A stretch of DNA of 64,000 bases from Oscillospiraceae bacterium (GCA_015066225.1 SVOT01000007.1:24614-88613); one strand, 5' to 3'. Positions 7,232 through 15,159 are shown, numbered from the stretch's first letter. Notes: generated by a model not told the origin, from the letters alone. Numbers and translations are program-made.

Positions 7232-8881
7232 TTGGTTATTTATCCGGAATCATTTAGTGTCAAGCCCGAGAGTGAGGCAACCGTGAGCTTCAGAAATCTT
7301 TTTAACACAACGGCTCAGACCTCTGTGAAAAAGAATCTTACTTTGCTAAAGGGCAATTATGTTTTTCTCAGCAAAAATGCTGAGAAATGTGAGTTTTGTG
7401 TTTCAAACACCATTGCCGAAAAGGAATATAAAGGCAAAGACGTAAATATTCACAAAGCGGCGATAGTTATAAACGGTGTGAGAAATATGGAGATTGATTG
7501 CAACGACTCGACTTTTATAACAGATGGCAAAGTGACTAAGCTTGTGTTGCGTGATTGTGATGGTATTACAGTTAAAAATCTGACCCTGGCAACGGTTGTG
7601 CCCAACGTTCATAAACTTACCGTAACAAAGGCTTCACATTTTTACGCGACCTTTGAAATTGATTCTGCTGACAATTTTGAGGAGTCTGACGGTGAGTTTT
7701 TCTGGAATATTTCAGGCACTAAAATGAAGCTTACCGATTTTCAGGAAAAAGGAGGCAGGGTTATTACCGCAGACCCATCAAACTATAATCATTTCGTTTC
7801 AATAAACAAGCATCCTTTGCACGGGGCCTCATCTATACGCCGGGTTGGTGACAGAACCTTTAACGTAAGATTTATTTTGCCTAAGGATTACAAGGTGGGG
7901 CAGGTTTTTTACCTTTTTGCTTCAAAACAGGATGAGGTCGGCATTTTTATTGAGAATTGCCGCAACATAAGATTCGAAAACGTTAAACAGCATTTTAATT
8001 ACGGTCATAGCATTGTTGCACAGAACAGTGAGAATATAACTCTTGAAAATGTCGATTTTTCACCGCATACAAAAAATGACTGTTCTTTGACGTCGGCGGG
8101 GGATTTTGTGCATTTCAGTATGTGCAGAGGCAAGCTTGCCGTGAAGGATTCTGTGTTTGATGCCTGTGCAGGTAGCTGTTGCTGTGTTCACGGTGTTCAT
8201 TTCAAAATTGTAGAAACCTGCAAGGATAGAATAACGGTGAAGTTCCCTAACCCGAAAACATACGGATTCCAATGTATTCGCGAGGGCGACACAATCGCGT
8301 TTATTGACCCCGATACACTCCTTGAGGTTAACAGAACCAAGGTTCTCAAGGTTGAGCTGAAGGATAAATATTATTATGATATAACAATGGCAAGCTATGA
8401 ATCACCGTTGGGTGTTGGTGGCTTTGTTGAAAACATTTCTGCTTGCGGTGATTTTGAGTTTTCGGGGAATTCACTTAACAGGGTTTCCGGCTTTGGTGTA
8501 AACGTTCAGACCCACGGCAAGATTAAAATTGAAAACAACAAGTTTCTCAATACCGGGAAGCCGGGTGTGGCTGTGCTTGATGATGCCCACGTTATTTTTG
8601 AAAGCGGCTATGTAACGGATATGGAAATTAAAGGAAATGCTTTTATGAATTGTGAAAGAGCTGCTGTTCTTGTTGAGCCAAACGTAAAGAAATTTGCAGG
8701 ACCTGTTCACAAAAATATTTTAATAGAAAACAACCTGTTTGTTCTTAATGAAACAAACGCGACTGATATCTCTTGTGCCCACAATGTAACAATAAAAGAA
8801 AACACCTATGGCGGGGATGCTAAAAACGGTGTTTTTTCGGTTTGTGAGAATGTGTCAGGATTCGTTACTGATAAGCAATAA
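7232..8881 (+). CDS. Right-handed beta-helix protein, GH110-like
   Basis: A protein of about 549 residues with no signal peptide, built of repeated beta-helix turns (for example NCRNIRFENVKQHFNYGHSI, NSENITLENVDF, KIENNKFLNTG, KGNAFMNCERAA). The central region resembles GH110 alpha-1,3-galactosidases: SAGDFVHFSMCRGKLAVKDS followed by CCVHGVHFKIVE. The start is TTG at 7232, because AGGAGG at 7218-7223 would overlap an upstream in-frame GTG at 7223. The cluster of Cys where family members usually have Asp-Asp (AGSCCCVHG) is odd, so catalysis and substrate are uncertain. Acting on imported galactosides in the cytoplasm is an inference. Confidence 0.7.
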   Translation: MVIYPESFSVKPESEATVSFRNLFNTTAQTSVKKNLTLLKGNYVFLSKNAEKCEFCVSNTIAEKEYKGKDVNIHKAAIVINGVRNMEIDCNDSTFITDGKVTKLVLRDCDGITVKNLTLATVVPNVHKLTVTKASHFYATFEIDSADNFEESDGEFFWNISGTKMKLTDFQEKGGRVITADPSNYNHFVSINKHPLHGASSIRRVGDRTFNVRFILPKDYKVGQVFYLFASKQDEVGIFIENCRNIRFENVKQHFNYGHSIVAQNSENITLENVDFSPHTKNDCSLTSAGDFVHFSMCRGKLAVKDSVFDACAGSCCCVHGVHFKIVETCKDRITVKFPNPKTYGFQCIREGDTIAFIDPDTLLEVNRTKVLKVELKDKYYYDITMASYESPLGVGGFVENISACGDFEFSGNSLNRVSGFGVNVQTHGKIKIENNKFLNTGKPGVAVLDDAHVIFESGYVTDMEIKGNAFMNCERAAVLVEPNVKKFAGPVHKNILIENNLFVLNETNATDISCAHNVTIKENTYGGDAKNGVFSVCENVSGFVTDKQ

Positions 8882-8903
8882 ACCGGATTAGGAGCTTTTA
8901 GCA

Positions 8904-8940
8904 AAATGTGCCTGACCATATCGGCAGGCACATTTCTTTT
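8904..8940 (+). terminator. Terminator after the GH110-like gene
   Basis: AAATGTGCCTG and CAGGCACATTT form an 11-bp stem followed by CTTTT. It also lies just past the stop of the convergent small gene. Confidence 0.85.
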
Positions 8941-8947
8941 TGATTTT

Positions 8948-9115
8948 TTATTTTGCCTCGAAAGACTGGCAACAGGTGTTGTCAACTGATTTTGCGTTGC
9001 AGTTGCAAGCACCCACTTCAATTGCGTTTTTGGTGCAATAGTTTGCGCTCTGGCAATGATATTTGCAGGACTCAACCGTGCAACCGATGCTGTTGTTTTT
9101 CTGCTGGTTATTCAT
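8948..9115 (-). CDS. DUF1540 small Cys-rich protein
   Basis: A 55-residue protein, MNNQQKNNSIGCTVESCKYH at its start, with the DUF1540 pattern: CTVESCKYHCQ, YCTKNAIEVG, ACNCNAKSVDNTCCQSF. The eight conserved Cys suggest metal binding. DUF1540 proteins are common in spore-forming Firmicutes, but their function is unknown. AAAGGAGG sits 7 bases before the ATG, which supports it as a real gene despite its size. It is divergent from the YkgJ-like gene. Confidence 0.88.
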   Translation of the reverse strand: MNNQQKNNSIGCTVESCKYHCQSANYCTKNAIEVGACNCNAKSVDNTCCQSFEAK

Positions 9116-9180
9116 TTATAAAACCTCCTTTGTGTTTTTAGTTTGCCCGAAAAATCATATAATAAACTGAGGAATTTTTT

Positions 9181-9675
9181 ATGAAAAAAGAAACTGTTAT
9201 CGAAAGCTGTTATTCTGTTCTGGGAAGAAAAACGCCTTTGCGTTTTGACTGTGGTAAAATTTGTAGCGGCAAATGCTGTAAGGGTGATGAAAAAACAGGA
9301 ATGCTTCTTTTCCCCGGGGAAGAAGGTCTTCTTGACCCGGATATTAATATAATTGAAACGGCGCAAGGTGATAAGCTGGCGGTATGTAACGGCACCTGCG
9401 ACAGAAGACGCAGACCGTTATCCTGTAGGATTTATCCGCTTTTTCCTGTAGTGTGTGAAGAGAATGGTAAAAGTGTTGTTAAGGTTTGCTTTGATTACAG
9501 AGCAGATTGCCCGCTGTGTATGCCGGACTCCGAGTATGAGATTGATAAACAGTTTATAAAAGCCGTCAGGCGTGTGGGCAGATACCTTTTGCTCAACGAA
9601 GAGACAAGGGAGTTTTACCTTAAATTATCTGAGGATTGCTGTGAATATTATGAGCTTTTAAAAAAATTGAAATAA
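9181..9675 (+). CDS. YkgJ-family cysteine-cluster protein
   Basis: A 164-residue protein with the N-terminal cluster CGKICSGKCCKGD, then CNGTCDRRRRPLSCRIYPLF, and a later pair ADCPLC. This spacing matches the YkgJ family (annotated as putative zinc- or iron-chelating), here in a version with extra Cys. Nothing shows a reaction. It lies upstream of the PerR-type regulator and rubrerythrin, which fits a link to metal or oxygen handling. The start is ATG 9181 with TGAGGA as a moderate ribosome site. Confidence 0.8.
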   Translation: MKKETVIESCYSVLGRKTPLRFDCGKICSGKCCKGDEKTGMLLFPGEEGLLDPDINIIETAQGDKLAVCNGTCDRRRRPLSCRIYPLFPVVCEENGKSVVKVCFDYRADCPLCMPDSEYEIDKQFIKAVRRVGRYLLLNEETREFYLKLSEDCCEYYELLKKLK

Positions 9676-9688
9676 TTTAAAAAAAGTG

Positions 9689-9717
9689 TTGACAAATCCA
9701 ACTTGCTCTGATATATT
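9689..9717 (+). promoter_or_regulatory. Promoter of the PerR-rubrerythrin operon
   Basis: Consensus TTGACA at 9689-9694 and TATATT at 9712-9717 with a 17-bp spacer. Confidence 0.85.
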
Positions 9718-9725
9718 ATAAATGT

Positions 9726-9746
9726 AAATAGTAATCGTTACTATTT
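9726..9746 (+). promoter_or_regulatory. Fur/PerR-type operator
   Basis: AAATAGTAA and TTACTATTT form a perfect 9-9 palindrome around TCG, spanning the predicted transcription start. It has the size and AT-rich symmetry of Fur/PerR boxes and lies 25 bp before the regulator gene, so it points to autoregulation and control of rubrerythrin. Confidence 0.82.
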
Positions 9747-9770
9747 AGCAAAGCGAGAGGAGATGGTTAA

Positions 9771-10142
9771 ATGAGAAGTTCCAAGCAACGTGATGCTGTT
9801 CTTGATGTTTTGAAATTGTCTTGTGACCATCCCACGGCGGATATGATTTATGAACGTGTAAAAGAAAAAATACCAAATATCAGTCTTGGCACGGTTTACA
9901 GAAATCTCGGTCAGCTTCAGGATGAAGGCTTGATAACCGTCGTTGAAAGCAGTGACAAAAAAGTCCACTACGAGGGCAACCTTGAAGACCACATTCATTT
10001 CTTGTGTAAAAAATGCGATGTTATTACAGACATTTTTTGTAAAAATGAAGTTCCTAAGGCTTTTGATAACCTTGGTCATCTGGTTGAATCTCAAAAAACG
10101 GTTTATTACGGAATCTGCAAGGATTGCCGCAATAATATATAA
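9771..10142 (+). CDS. perR: Fur-family peroxide-type regulator (PerR-like)
   Basis: A 123-residue metalloregulator. The N-terminal winged helix includes HPTADMIYERV and ISLGTVYRNLGQLQDEGLI (residues 20-55). The dimerisation domain carries VHYEGNLEDHIHFLCKKC with metal ligands His and Asp, and two CxxC pairs (C79/C82, C116/C119) for structural zinc. It is shorter than typical Fur at the N-terminus, as in PerR-like clostridial members. A perfect palindrome sits over its own promoter and rubrerythrin follows 38 bp downstream, supporting a peroxide-sensing role. Fur or Zur specificity cannot be excluded from sequence alone. Confidence 0.85.
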   Translation: MRSSKQRDAVLDVLKLSCDHPTADMIYERVKEKIPNISLGTVYRNLGQLQDEGLITVVESSDKKVHYEGNLEDHIHFLCKKCDVITDIFCKNEVPKAFDNLGHLVESQKTVYYGICKDCRNNI

Positions 10143-10180
10143 AATAATTAAAAAATGTTAATTTAAAGGAGAAAAATGTT

Positions 10181-10726
10181 ATGAAAAAATGGAAATGCTT
10201 AGTTTGCGGTCAGATCGTTGAAGGCGAAAATCCCCCTGCAGCTTGCCCCCTTTGCAAAGCTCCTGCAGAAAAATTTGTTGAAGTTAAGGATGAAGAAATG
10301 ACTTGGGCAGCAGAGCACGTTCTCGGCGTTGCTAAAGGCGTTAGCGAAGAAATCATCGAAGGTCTTCGTGCAAACTTCCAGGGCGAATGCACAGAGGTTG
10401 GTATGTATCTTGCAATGGCAAGAGTTGCTCACAGAGAGGGTTACCCCGAAATCGGCCTTTATTGGGAAAAGGCTGCTTACGAAGAGGCAGAGCACGCAGC
10501 TAAGTTTGCAGAACTCCTTGGTGAGCTTGTAACAGATTCTACAAAGAAAAACCTCGAAATGAGAGTTGAAGCTGAAAACGGTGCAACACTCGGTAAATTC
10601 GAGCTTGCTAAGATGGCTAAGGAGCAGAACCTTGACGCTATCCATGATACTGTTCACGAAATGGCTCGCGACGAAGCAAGACACGGCAAAGCGTTCGAAG
10701 GTCTTCTTAAGAGATATTTTGGTTAA
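10181..10726 (+). CDS. rbr: Rubrerythrin (reverse type, N-terminal rubredoxin domain)
   Basis: A 181-residue peroxide-scavenging protein. The rubredoxin-like iron site comes first (C6-LV-C9 and C22-PL-C25), followed by a four-helix diiron domain with [29 protein letters not shown] and a second helix pair ending in [12 protein letters not shown]. Domain order is the reverse of classical rubrerythrin, as in clostridial reverse rubrerythrins, which reduce hydrogen peroxide and oxygen using NADH-dependent partners. It is preceded by the PerR-type gene and a strong AAAGGAG site. A copy of its last 14 codons occurs again at 11410-11454. Confidence 0.95.
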   Translation: MKKWKCLVCGQIVEGENPPAACPLCKAPAEKFVEVKDEEMTWAAEHVLGVAKGVSEEIIEGLRANFQGECTEVGMYLAMARVAHREGYPEIGLYWEKAAYEEAEHAAKFAELLGELVTDSTKKNLEMRVEAENGATLGKFELAKMAKEQNLDAIHDTVHEMARDEARHGKAFEGLLKRYFG

Positions 10727-10754
10727 TTAAACTCTTTTATCAAGATGCCTTTTT

Positions 10755-10783
10755 AAGAGAGTGGAGCAATCCACTCTCTTTTT
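10755..10783 (+). terminator. Terminator after rubrerythrin
   Basis: AAGAGAGTGGA and TCCACTCTCTT form an 11-bp stem with a GCAA loop and a T tail. Confidence 0.9.
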
Positions 10784-10829
10784 AAAAAATAAAAGTATTA
10801 TAAAATAATTTTATGATAGGAAGATCTTT

Positions 10830-11387
10830 ATGGCAGTTCCGATAAAGATAATTGACCGTGTTCATGACCTTGCAAGTAAAAATAAGTTGTTAACAGCTAA
10901 AGTTTCGCTTGTGCTGGCTATCCTGTTTCTTTTAGGTAATTTTTTACCATCTTATTTAAATAGTAAGATAATAACTGATAAAAAAGAGTATATCTATAAA
11001 GAATATACATATAAAGGATACGATAAGGTTTGGGAGGGTGGCAAAAAACACGGCACTGAATATATTTATATATACACAGATGAGTTAAATAAGCCTATAA
11101 CTGTTTATACATTTTGCAATGATTATGTAAAAACAAATATATTGGCTAATCACGAAAACGGTGAAAAAATACAAATATATTTAGAGGAGTGGGACGGACC
11201 CACGTTTAACCATTATGCACACGAAATAGTGATTGATGGCGATATAGCACTCTCGTTTGACGATGTTGTTCAAGCACAAAAAAAGAATAATATAGCGTTA
11301 TATTATCTTTTTAATATATTTGCTGGGTTGTTAGGGTTGGTTTCTTTAGTGTTTTATCTGGAATACAAGGGTGTAAAAGTACCGTAA
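10830..11387 (+). CDS. Unknown two-helix membrane protein
   Basis: I do not recognise this 185-residue protein. It has membrane helices at about residues 23-42 and 155-176 that enclose a Lys/Tyr-rich domain presumably outside the cell (KKEYIYKEYTYKGYDKVWEG, EYIYIYTDELNKPITVYTF). The layout is reminiscent of DUF3592-like proteins but this is not a firm match. Codon use is clearly more AT-rich (many TAT, ATA, AAA) than rubrerythrin or the downstream genes, a sign of acquisition. It sits between rubrerythrin and a duplicated fragment of the rubrerythrin end. The ribosome site is weak (AGGAAGATC). Confidence 0.7.
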   Translation: MAVPIKIIDRVHDLASKNKLLTAKVSLVLAILFLLGNFLPSYLNSKIITDKKEYIYKEYTYKGYDKVWEGGKKHGTEYIYIYTDELNKPITVYTFCNDYVKTNILANHENGEKIQIYLEEWDGPTFNHYAHEIVIDGDIALSFDDVVQAQKKNNIALYYLFNIFAGLLGLVSLVFYLEYKGVKVP

Positions 11388-11409
11388 AAATTAATACGTA
11401 TTGATTGAA

Positions 11410-11454
11410 TACGGCAAAGCATTTGAAGGTCTTCTCAAGAGATATTTTGGTTAA
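11410..11454 (+). pseudogene. Remnant copy of the rubrerythrin 3-prime end
   Basis: Fourteen codons plus stop, reading [14 protein letters not shown], repeat the end of rubrerythrin ([14 protein letters not shown]). Within the shared block from ACGGC to TTAATTAAA only a few mostly silent bases differ. No upstream rubrerythrin sequence precedes it. It is either the remains of a lost tandem copy or a flanking repeat of an insertion that carries the AT-rich gene at 10830. Confidence 0.9.
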
Positions 11455-11493
11455 TTAAAGACGCTATAAACTTATACGAAAGGAGGCGTCAAA

Positions 11494-12081
11494 ATGAAAA
11501 ATGCATTGATAGTTACGTTAGCTTTGATTGTTGTCGGTGGCGGTTTCTTTATCGGCGGGCAGAAGTTCGAGGAAAAGAAGCAACAGGCTCCCCAAACAAC
11601 AGATTCACAAGTAGCGGTCGAAGCACCCAAGGGGGGAGAAGCTCCGCAGACAACGGCAAAGGTTGGCTCCGAAGAAACTGTAGCGGAACCCAAGCCGGTT
11701 ACCCCCGAGGAACCTGTTGCGGAACCGCAGACGGTTGTTGGTGATAAAGAAAAAAAGCCTGTAGCTGAAACTCAGAAAGAAGCTGTTAAACCCGAAGAAA
11801 AGGCTCCGGAAACTGAGGCGAGCGTTAACACACCCCCGCAGAAAGCTGAAAATAAACCCGAGTCTTCAAAGAAGATTTCGCGTGATGAGGCAAAAAAGAT
11901 TGCATTGAAGCATGCAGGTCTTAAAGAAGCTGATGTGAGAGGCTTGGAAATTGAATTGGATTTTGAACGAGGCGCCTATGAGTATGAGGTTAGCTTTGAA
12001 AGCGGAAAATATGATTATGACTACGATATAGATGCACTTACCGGCAAAATCAAGTTTTCTGAAAAGGAAATAGACAATTAA
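11494..12081 (+). CDS. Secreted/anchored PepSY-domain protein
   Basis: A 195-residue protein with an N-terminal membrane helix (residues 3-22, ALIVTLALIVVGGGFFIGG). A long Pro/Glu/Lys-rich linker spans residues 25-125, and a C-terminal PepSY domain follows (ISRDEAKKIALKHAGL, then YEYEVSFESGKYDYDYDID and ALTGKIKF). PepSY domains are thought to inhibit peptidases or modulate wall enzymes. No Cys lipobox is present, so it is anchored by the uncut helix. An AAAGGAGG site precedes ATG 11494. It starts just after the rubrerythrin remnant and ends before a terminator. Confidence 0.85.
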   Translation: MKNALIVTLALIVVGGGFFIGGQKFEEKKQQAPQTTDSQVAVEAPKGGEAPQTTAKVGSEETVAEPKPVTPEEPVAEPQTVVGDKEKKPVAETQKEAVKPEEKAPETEASVNTPPQKAENKPESSKKISRDEAKKIALKHAGLKEADVRGLEIELDFERGAYEYEVSFESGKYDYDYDIDALTGKIKFSEKEIDN

Positions 12082-12113
12082 TGCCGTTTGTGTAAGGTGT
12101 CAGGTAGTTTTAG

Positions 12114-12145
12114 AAAGTGGTTCGACAAAATCGAACCACTTTTGG
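12114..12145 (+). terminator. Terminator after the PepSY gene
   Basis: AAAGTGGTTCGA and TCGAACCACTTT pair over 12 bp around CAAAA, but the T run is short. Confidence 0.75.
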
Positions 12146-12211
12146 AATATAGAATGTTGAATAAAATCACATTTTTTTGTAATGATATAGAAAAAAGAAT
12201 GGAGTGATTTT

Positions 12212-12364
12212 ATGAAATATGAATGCCCCTGCGGTTATGTCTATGACCCTGAAAAGGGTGACCCTGATAACGGCGTTGCCCCCGGCACAGATTGGGAAAA
12301 CGTGCCCGAGGATTGGGTTTGCCCCGTTTGCGGATTAGGGAAAGAAGTTTTTACTCAGGCGTAA
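12212..12364 (+). CDS. Rubredoxin with a shortened first iron knuckle
   Basis: A 50-residue electron carrier. It has the typical core [19 protein letters not shown] and the second knuckle [13 protein letters not shown]. The first knuckle reads ECPCGYVY, so the two Cys are separated by one residue rather than the usual two (CxxCG). The four ligands are still present. Rubredoxins of this kind donate electrons to rubrerythrin and flavodiiron proteins, both encoded nearby. ATGGAGTG serves as ribosome site before ATG 12212. The gene stands alone between terminators. Confidence 0.93.
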   Translation: MKYECPCGYVYDPEKGDPDNGVAPGTDWENVPEDWVCPVCGLGKEVFTQA

Positions 12365-12369
12365 AAAGC

Positions 12370-12400
12370 AACCGACGGAACAGGTGTTCCGTCGGTTTTA
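12370..12400 (+). terminator. Terminator after rubredoxin
   Basis: AACCGACGGAAC and GTTCCGTCGGTT pair perfectly over 12 bp around AGGT, followed by TTA. Confidence 0.88.
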
Positions 12401-12435
12401 AGAAAATATTATTATCAAGTTTCGGGAGGTAAAAT

Positions 12436-12936
12436 ATGGATAAGACAGCGTTGTTCAATTTATCATACGGTGTTTATGTTGTAACAACATGGAACAAGGG
12501 TGAGCCAACAGGCTGCACAGCTAATTCTGCAATGCAGATAACCTCAACACCCGCCACTATCGCAGTTTCCATAAATCACGACAACTACACCAATGAATGT
12601 ATAAAAGATACAGGCGTTTTCGCAATCAACATTCTCGGCGAAAGCGTTGACCCTATGGTTATCGGCTCTTTTGGCTTCAGAAGCGGCAGAGACGTTAACA
12701 AATTTGAGGGGATAGAGCCCCTTGTGAAAGGCTATCTCCCTGTTTTGCCGGATGCTGTCAGCTACATAACCTGCAAGGTTATTGACACAATGGAAACGGC
12801 TACACATACTGTTTTTCTCGGCGAGGTAACCGATGCGGGCAACCTCAGAAAAGACGTGCCTATGACTTATAAATACTATCACGAGGTTATCAAAGGCACA
12901 GCACCTAAAAACGCTCCCACGTACAAGGGTGAATGA
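12436..12936 (+). CDS. Flavin reductase-like FMN-binding protein
   Basis: A 166-residue split-barrel flavoprotein of the flavin reductase/flavoredoxin type, with LSYGVYVVTTWNKGEPTGCT near the N-terminus, ANSAMQITSTPATIAVSIN, and the FMN-contact region FAINILGESVDPMVIGSFGF. Such proteins reduce flavins or pass electrons from NAD(P)H. It lies after rubredoxin and near the flavodiiron gene, so it may feed that oxygen-reduction chain. The next gene begins 1 base after its stop codon, so the two are co-transcribed. CGGGAGG is the ribosome site. Confidence 0.88.
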   Translation: MDKTALFNLSYGVYVVTTWNKGEPTGCTANSAMQITSTPATIAVSINHDNYTNECIKDTGVFAINILGESVDPMVIGSFGFRSGRDVNKFEGIEPLVKGYLPVLPDAVSYITCKVIDTMETATHTVFLGEVTDAGNLRKDVPMTYKYYHEVIKGTAPKNAPTYKGE

Positions 12937-12937
12937 T

Positions 12938-13444
12938 ATGAAAAATATTGTCTTGATAGGTATGCCCGGTGCAGGCAAAAGCACAATAGGGGTTATATTG
13001 GCAAAGTCCCTGCTTTTTGACTTTTGCGATACGGATTTGAGTATTCAGAAGGAAACGGGTGAAAGTCTTTGTGATACCATTTCAAAAATAGGTATAGCAG
13101 GATTTATTCAGCTTGAGGAAAATGTAATCTGTCAACAAGATTTTTCAGCTTCAGTTATTGCAACGGGCGGTAGTGCCGTTTACGGTGAAAAGGCGATGGC
13201 AAAGCTTAAAGAAAACGGCATTGTTGTTTATCTTAAAGTGAGCCCCGAAGAGCTTCAGAACAGAATAAAAAACATACATACACGCGGTATTGCAATGAAA
13301 GAGGGTACGACTATTTTCGAGCTTTACGACGAAAGAGCCCCTTTTTATGAGAAATATGCGGATATCACAATTGAATGTGACGGCAGAAATGCAGAGGAGT
13401 GCGTGGATTTAATTGTTAAGATGGTGAAAGTGAAATATGAGTAA
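12938..13444 (+). CDS. Shikimate-kinase-like P-loop kinase, divergent
   Basis: A 168-residue kinase with Walker A GMPGAGKST (residues 8-16), the DTD motif in FCDTDLSIQ, and a lid/adenine region ending in DERAPFYEKYADI. Two shikimate contacts differ from classical AroK: the usual Arg in the FR..E motif is Gln (GFIQLEE), and the GGG motif reads ATGGSAVY. It may still be the shikimate kinase of this organism, or a related kinase for another small molecule. ATG 12938 is preferred over an in-frame GTG at 12929, because that lies inside the upstream gene. No other aromatic-pathway gene is near. Confidence 0.75.
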   Translation: MKNIVLIGMPGAGKSTIGVILAKSLLFDFCDTDLSIQKETGESLCDTISKIGIAGFIQLEENVICQQDFSASVIATGGSAVYGEKAMAKLKENGIVVYLKVSPEELQNRIKNIHTRGIAMKEGTTIFELYDERAPFYEKYADITIECDGRNAEECVDLIVKMVKVKYE

Positions 13445-13928
13445 CGAAAATTTTGTTCCGCAGTGGATTTTAGAGAGCACCACCGCACCCCACGAGGTCA
13501 ACAAGGACGTTGACAAAATAGTCGGCAGTTATGTTGCTGCTTTTATGAAGCGTGGATTTTCACAAAAGGATATCGGTTGCCTGATGGTGCAGGCTTTCAC
13601 ACAGCCTTTAGAGGAGGTTGAGAAGAGAATTGACTGCCTTCTGTCTTGTGGCGAAAAGAGTGAGGTGGAAAGTGCCAAAAAGCTTTGCGTATTTGCCGCA
13701 TCTAAAGGCTTTTTGTTTGCAGGCGATGAGAGTGACCCTTGTGAGGTTATTTCGTTTTTAAAGACAAAATACGGCAACAAAGCCGCATTTGAAACAGTTC
13801 TTACATATCCCGAAATTCTTTCGGTGTGGAAAAAGGCGGATGTGAGAGAAAATGAAAAATACAAAGCAGAAAAACAAAAAGCAGAATACATACTAAATGA
13901 AGTTGCAAGTGTGTTTCCTGAAATATGA
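13437..13928 (+). CDS. Unknown 163-residue protein
   Basis: Not recognised. It begins 8 bases inside the kinase gene, so translation is coupled. It looks cytoplasmic and helical, with a Lys/Glu-rich C-terminal stretch (KADVRENEKYKAEKQKAEYI), and has no signal peptide or membrane segment. The segment RGFSQKDIGCLMVQAFTQPL is the most distinctive. Codon use resembles its neighbours, which suggests a resident gene. It ends at a bidirectional terminator. Confidence 0.7.
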   Translation: MSNENFVPQWILESTTAPHEVNKDVDKIVGSYVAAFMKRGFSQKDIGCLMVQAFTQPLEEVEKRIDCLLSCGEKSEVESAKKLCVFAASKGFLFAGDESDPCEVISFLKTKYGNKAAFETVLTYPEILSVWKKADVRENEKYKAEKQKAEYILNEVASVFPEI

Positions 13929-13933
13929 GAAAT

Positions 13934-13975
13934 GGAGCTGTAAAAAACTTTCGTTTTTTACAGCTCCGGTTTTTA
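13934..13975. terminator. Bidirectional terminator
   Basis: GGAGCTGTAAAAAAC and GTTTTTTACAGCTCC pair around TTTC, followed by GGTTTTTATTT. It separates the convergent operons. Confidence 0.88.
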
Positions 13976-15127
13976 TTTCATCAATTCATCTGCCAATGCT
14001 TCAAGCTGCTTGAGGGTTTCTTCATTCATTGCAGATTTTATTGTAACTGTTGTGTCGGTGTAGGTGATGTCCTTGCTTTTTTCAAGCATACCCTTAATAA
14101 CCTTTGCGGCGGTGGGAAACCAGCTTCCGTTTTCTATTATACCGATTGTTCTGTTTTGATACTGTCTTTCACGCAAGCCGTCAACAAAGGTTCGCATAAA
14201 GGGAAAAATATCTGAGTTATAAGTGGTGGTTGCAAGAACAAGCTTGCCGTAGCGGAATGCATCTTCAATAGCTTCTGCCATATCATCTCTTGCAAGATCG
14301 GTTACCGTTACCTTGGGGCAACCCTTTGCTTTCAGGATTTCTTCCAGCTTCAAAACGGCTTTTTTGGTATTGCCGTAGATTGACGTGTAGGCGATTACAA
14401 CGCCCTCACTTTCTACGGAGTAAGATGACCAGATGTTATAAAGGTTGATGTAGTAGCCGAGATTTTCTGTAAGAATGGGTCCGTGAAGAGGACAAATTTT
14501 TTCTATTTCAAGGCTTGCGGCTTTTTTCAGAAGATTTTGCACAGGTGCACCGTATTTACCCACAATACCGAAATAATAACGGCGGGCTTCACAAGCCCAG
14601 TCTTCGTCTGCATCCAGTGCACCGAATTTGCCGAATCCGTCAGCAGAGAAAAGAATTTTATCCTGAGCATCATAGGTGACGATAACCTCCGGCCAATGTA
14701 CCATTGATGCAGTTACAAAGGTGAGCACGCGTCCACCTAAATCAAGGGTATCGTTTTCGCCGACGATTATTTGTCTGTCTTTATAATCCGTGCCGAAGAA
14801 ATTGCTTATCATAGCAAAAGCCTGCTTTGATGCAACAATCCTTGCATCAGGATATTTTTCCATAAAAGCATCAACGCTTGCGGAGTGGTCCGGCTCCATA
14901 TGTTGGACGATGATGTAGTCGGGCGCATCACCTGAAAGCGCGGCGTTTATATTATCGAGCCATTCATCAGTGAAGTGGATGTCAACGCTGTCCATAACAG
15001 CGACCTTTTCGCCTTTTATGATATATGAGTTGTATGCCATACCGTTTGGCACAACATACTGACCCTCAAACAAATCAATTTTATGGTCGTTTACGCCAAC
15101 GTAAATAACTGAATCCGTAATTTTCAT
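13973..15127 (-). CDS. Flavodiiron protein (FprA-type oxygen/NO reductase)
   Basis: A 384-residue A-type flavoprotein. The N-terminal metallo-beta-lactamase-like domain has the diiron ligands HMEPDH (residues 76-81), SMVHWPEV, FSADGFGKFG and CPLHGPIL. The C-terminal flavodoxin domain starts near residue 250 (AYTSIYGNTKKA). These enzymes reduce oxygen to water or NO to N2O using electrons from rubredoxin. It is encoded as a single gene with its own promoter, close to rubredoxin, flavin reductase and rubrerythrin, so the region is an oxygen-defence block. Confidence 0.95.
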   Translation of the reverse strand: MKITDSVIYVGVNDHKIDLFEGQYVVPNGMAYNSYIIKGEKVAVMDSVDIHFTDEWLDNINAALSGDAPDYIIVQHMEPDHSASVDAFMEKYPDARIVASKQAFAMISNFFGTDYKDRQIIVGENDTLDLGGRVLTFVTASMVHWPEVIVTYDAQDKILFSADGFGKFGALDADEDWACEARRYYFGIVGKYGAPVQNLLKKAASLEIEKICPLHGPILTENLGYYINLYNIWSSYSVESEGVVIAYTSIYGNTKKAVLKLEEILKAKGCPKVTVTDLARDDMAEAIEDAFRYGKLVLATTTYNSDIFPFMRTFVDGLRERQYQNRTIGIIENGSWFPTAAKVIKGMLEKSKDITYTDTTVTIKSAMNEETLKQLEALADELMK

Positions 15128-15159
15128 TATTAAACCCCATTTTTTTATATTCTTATATA

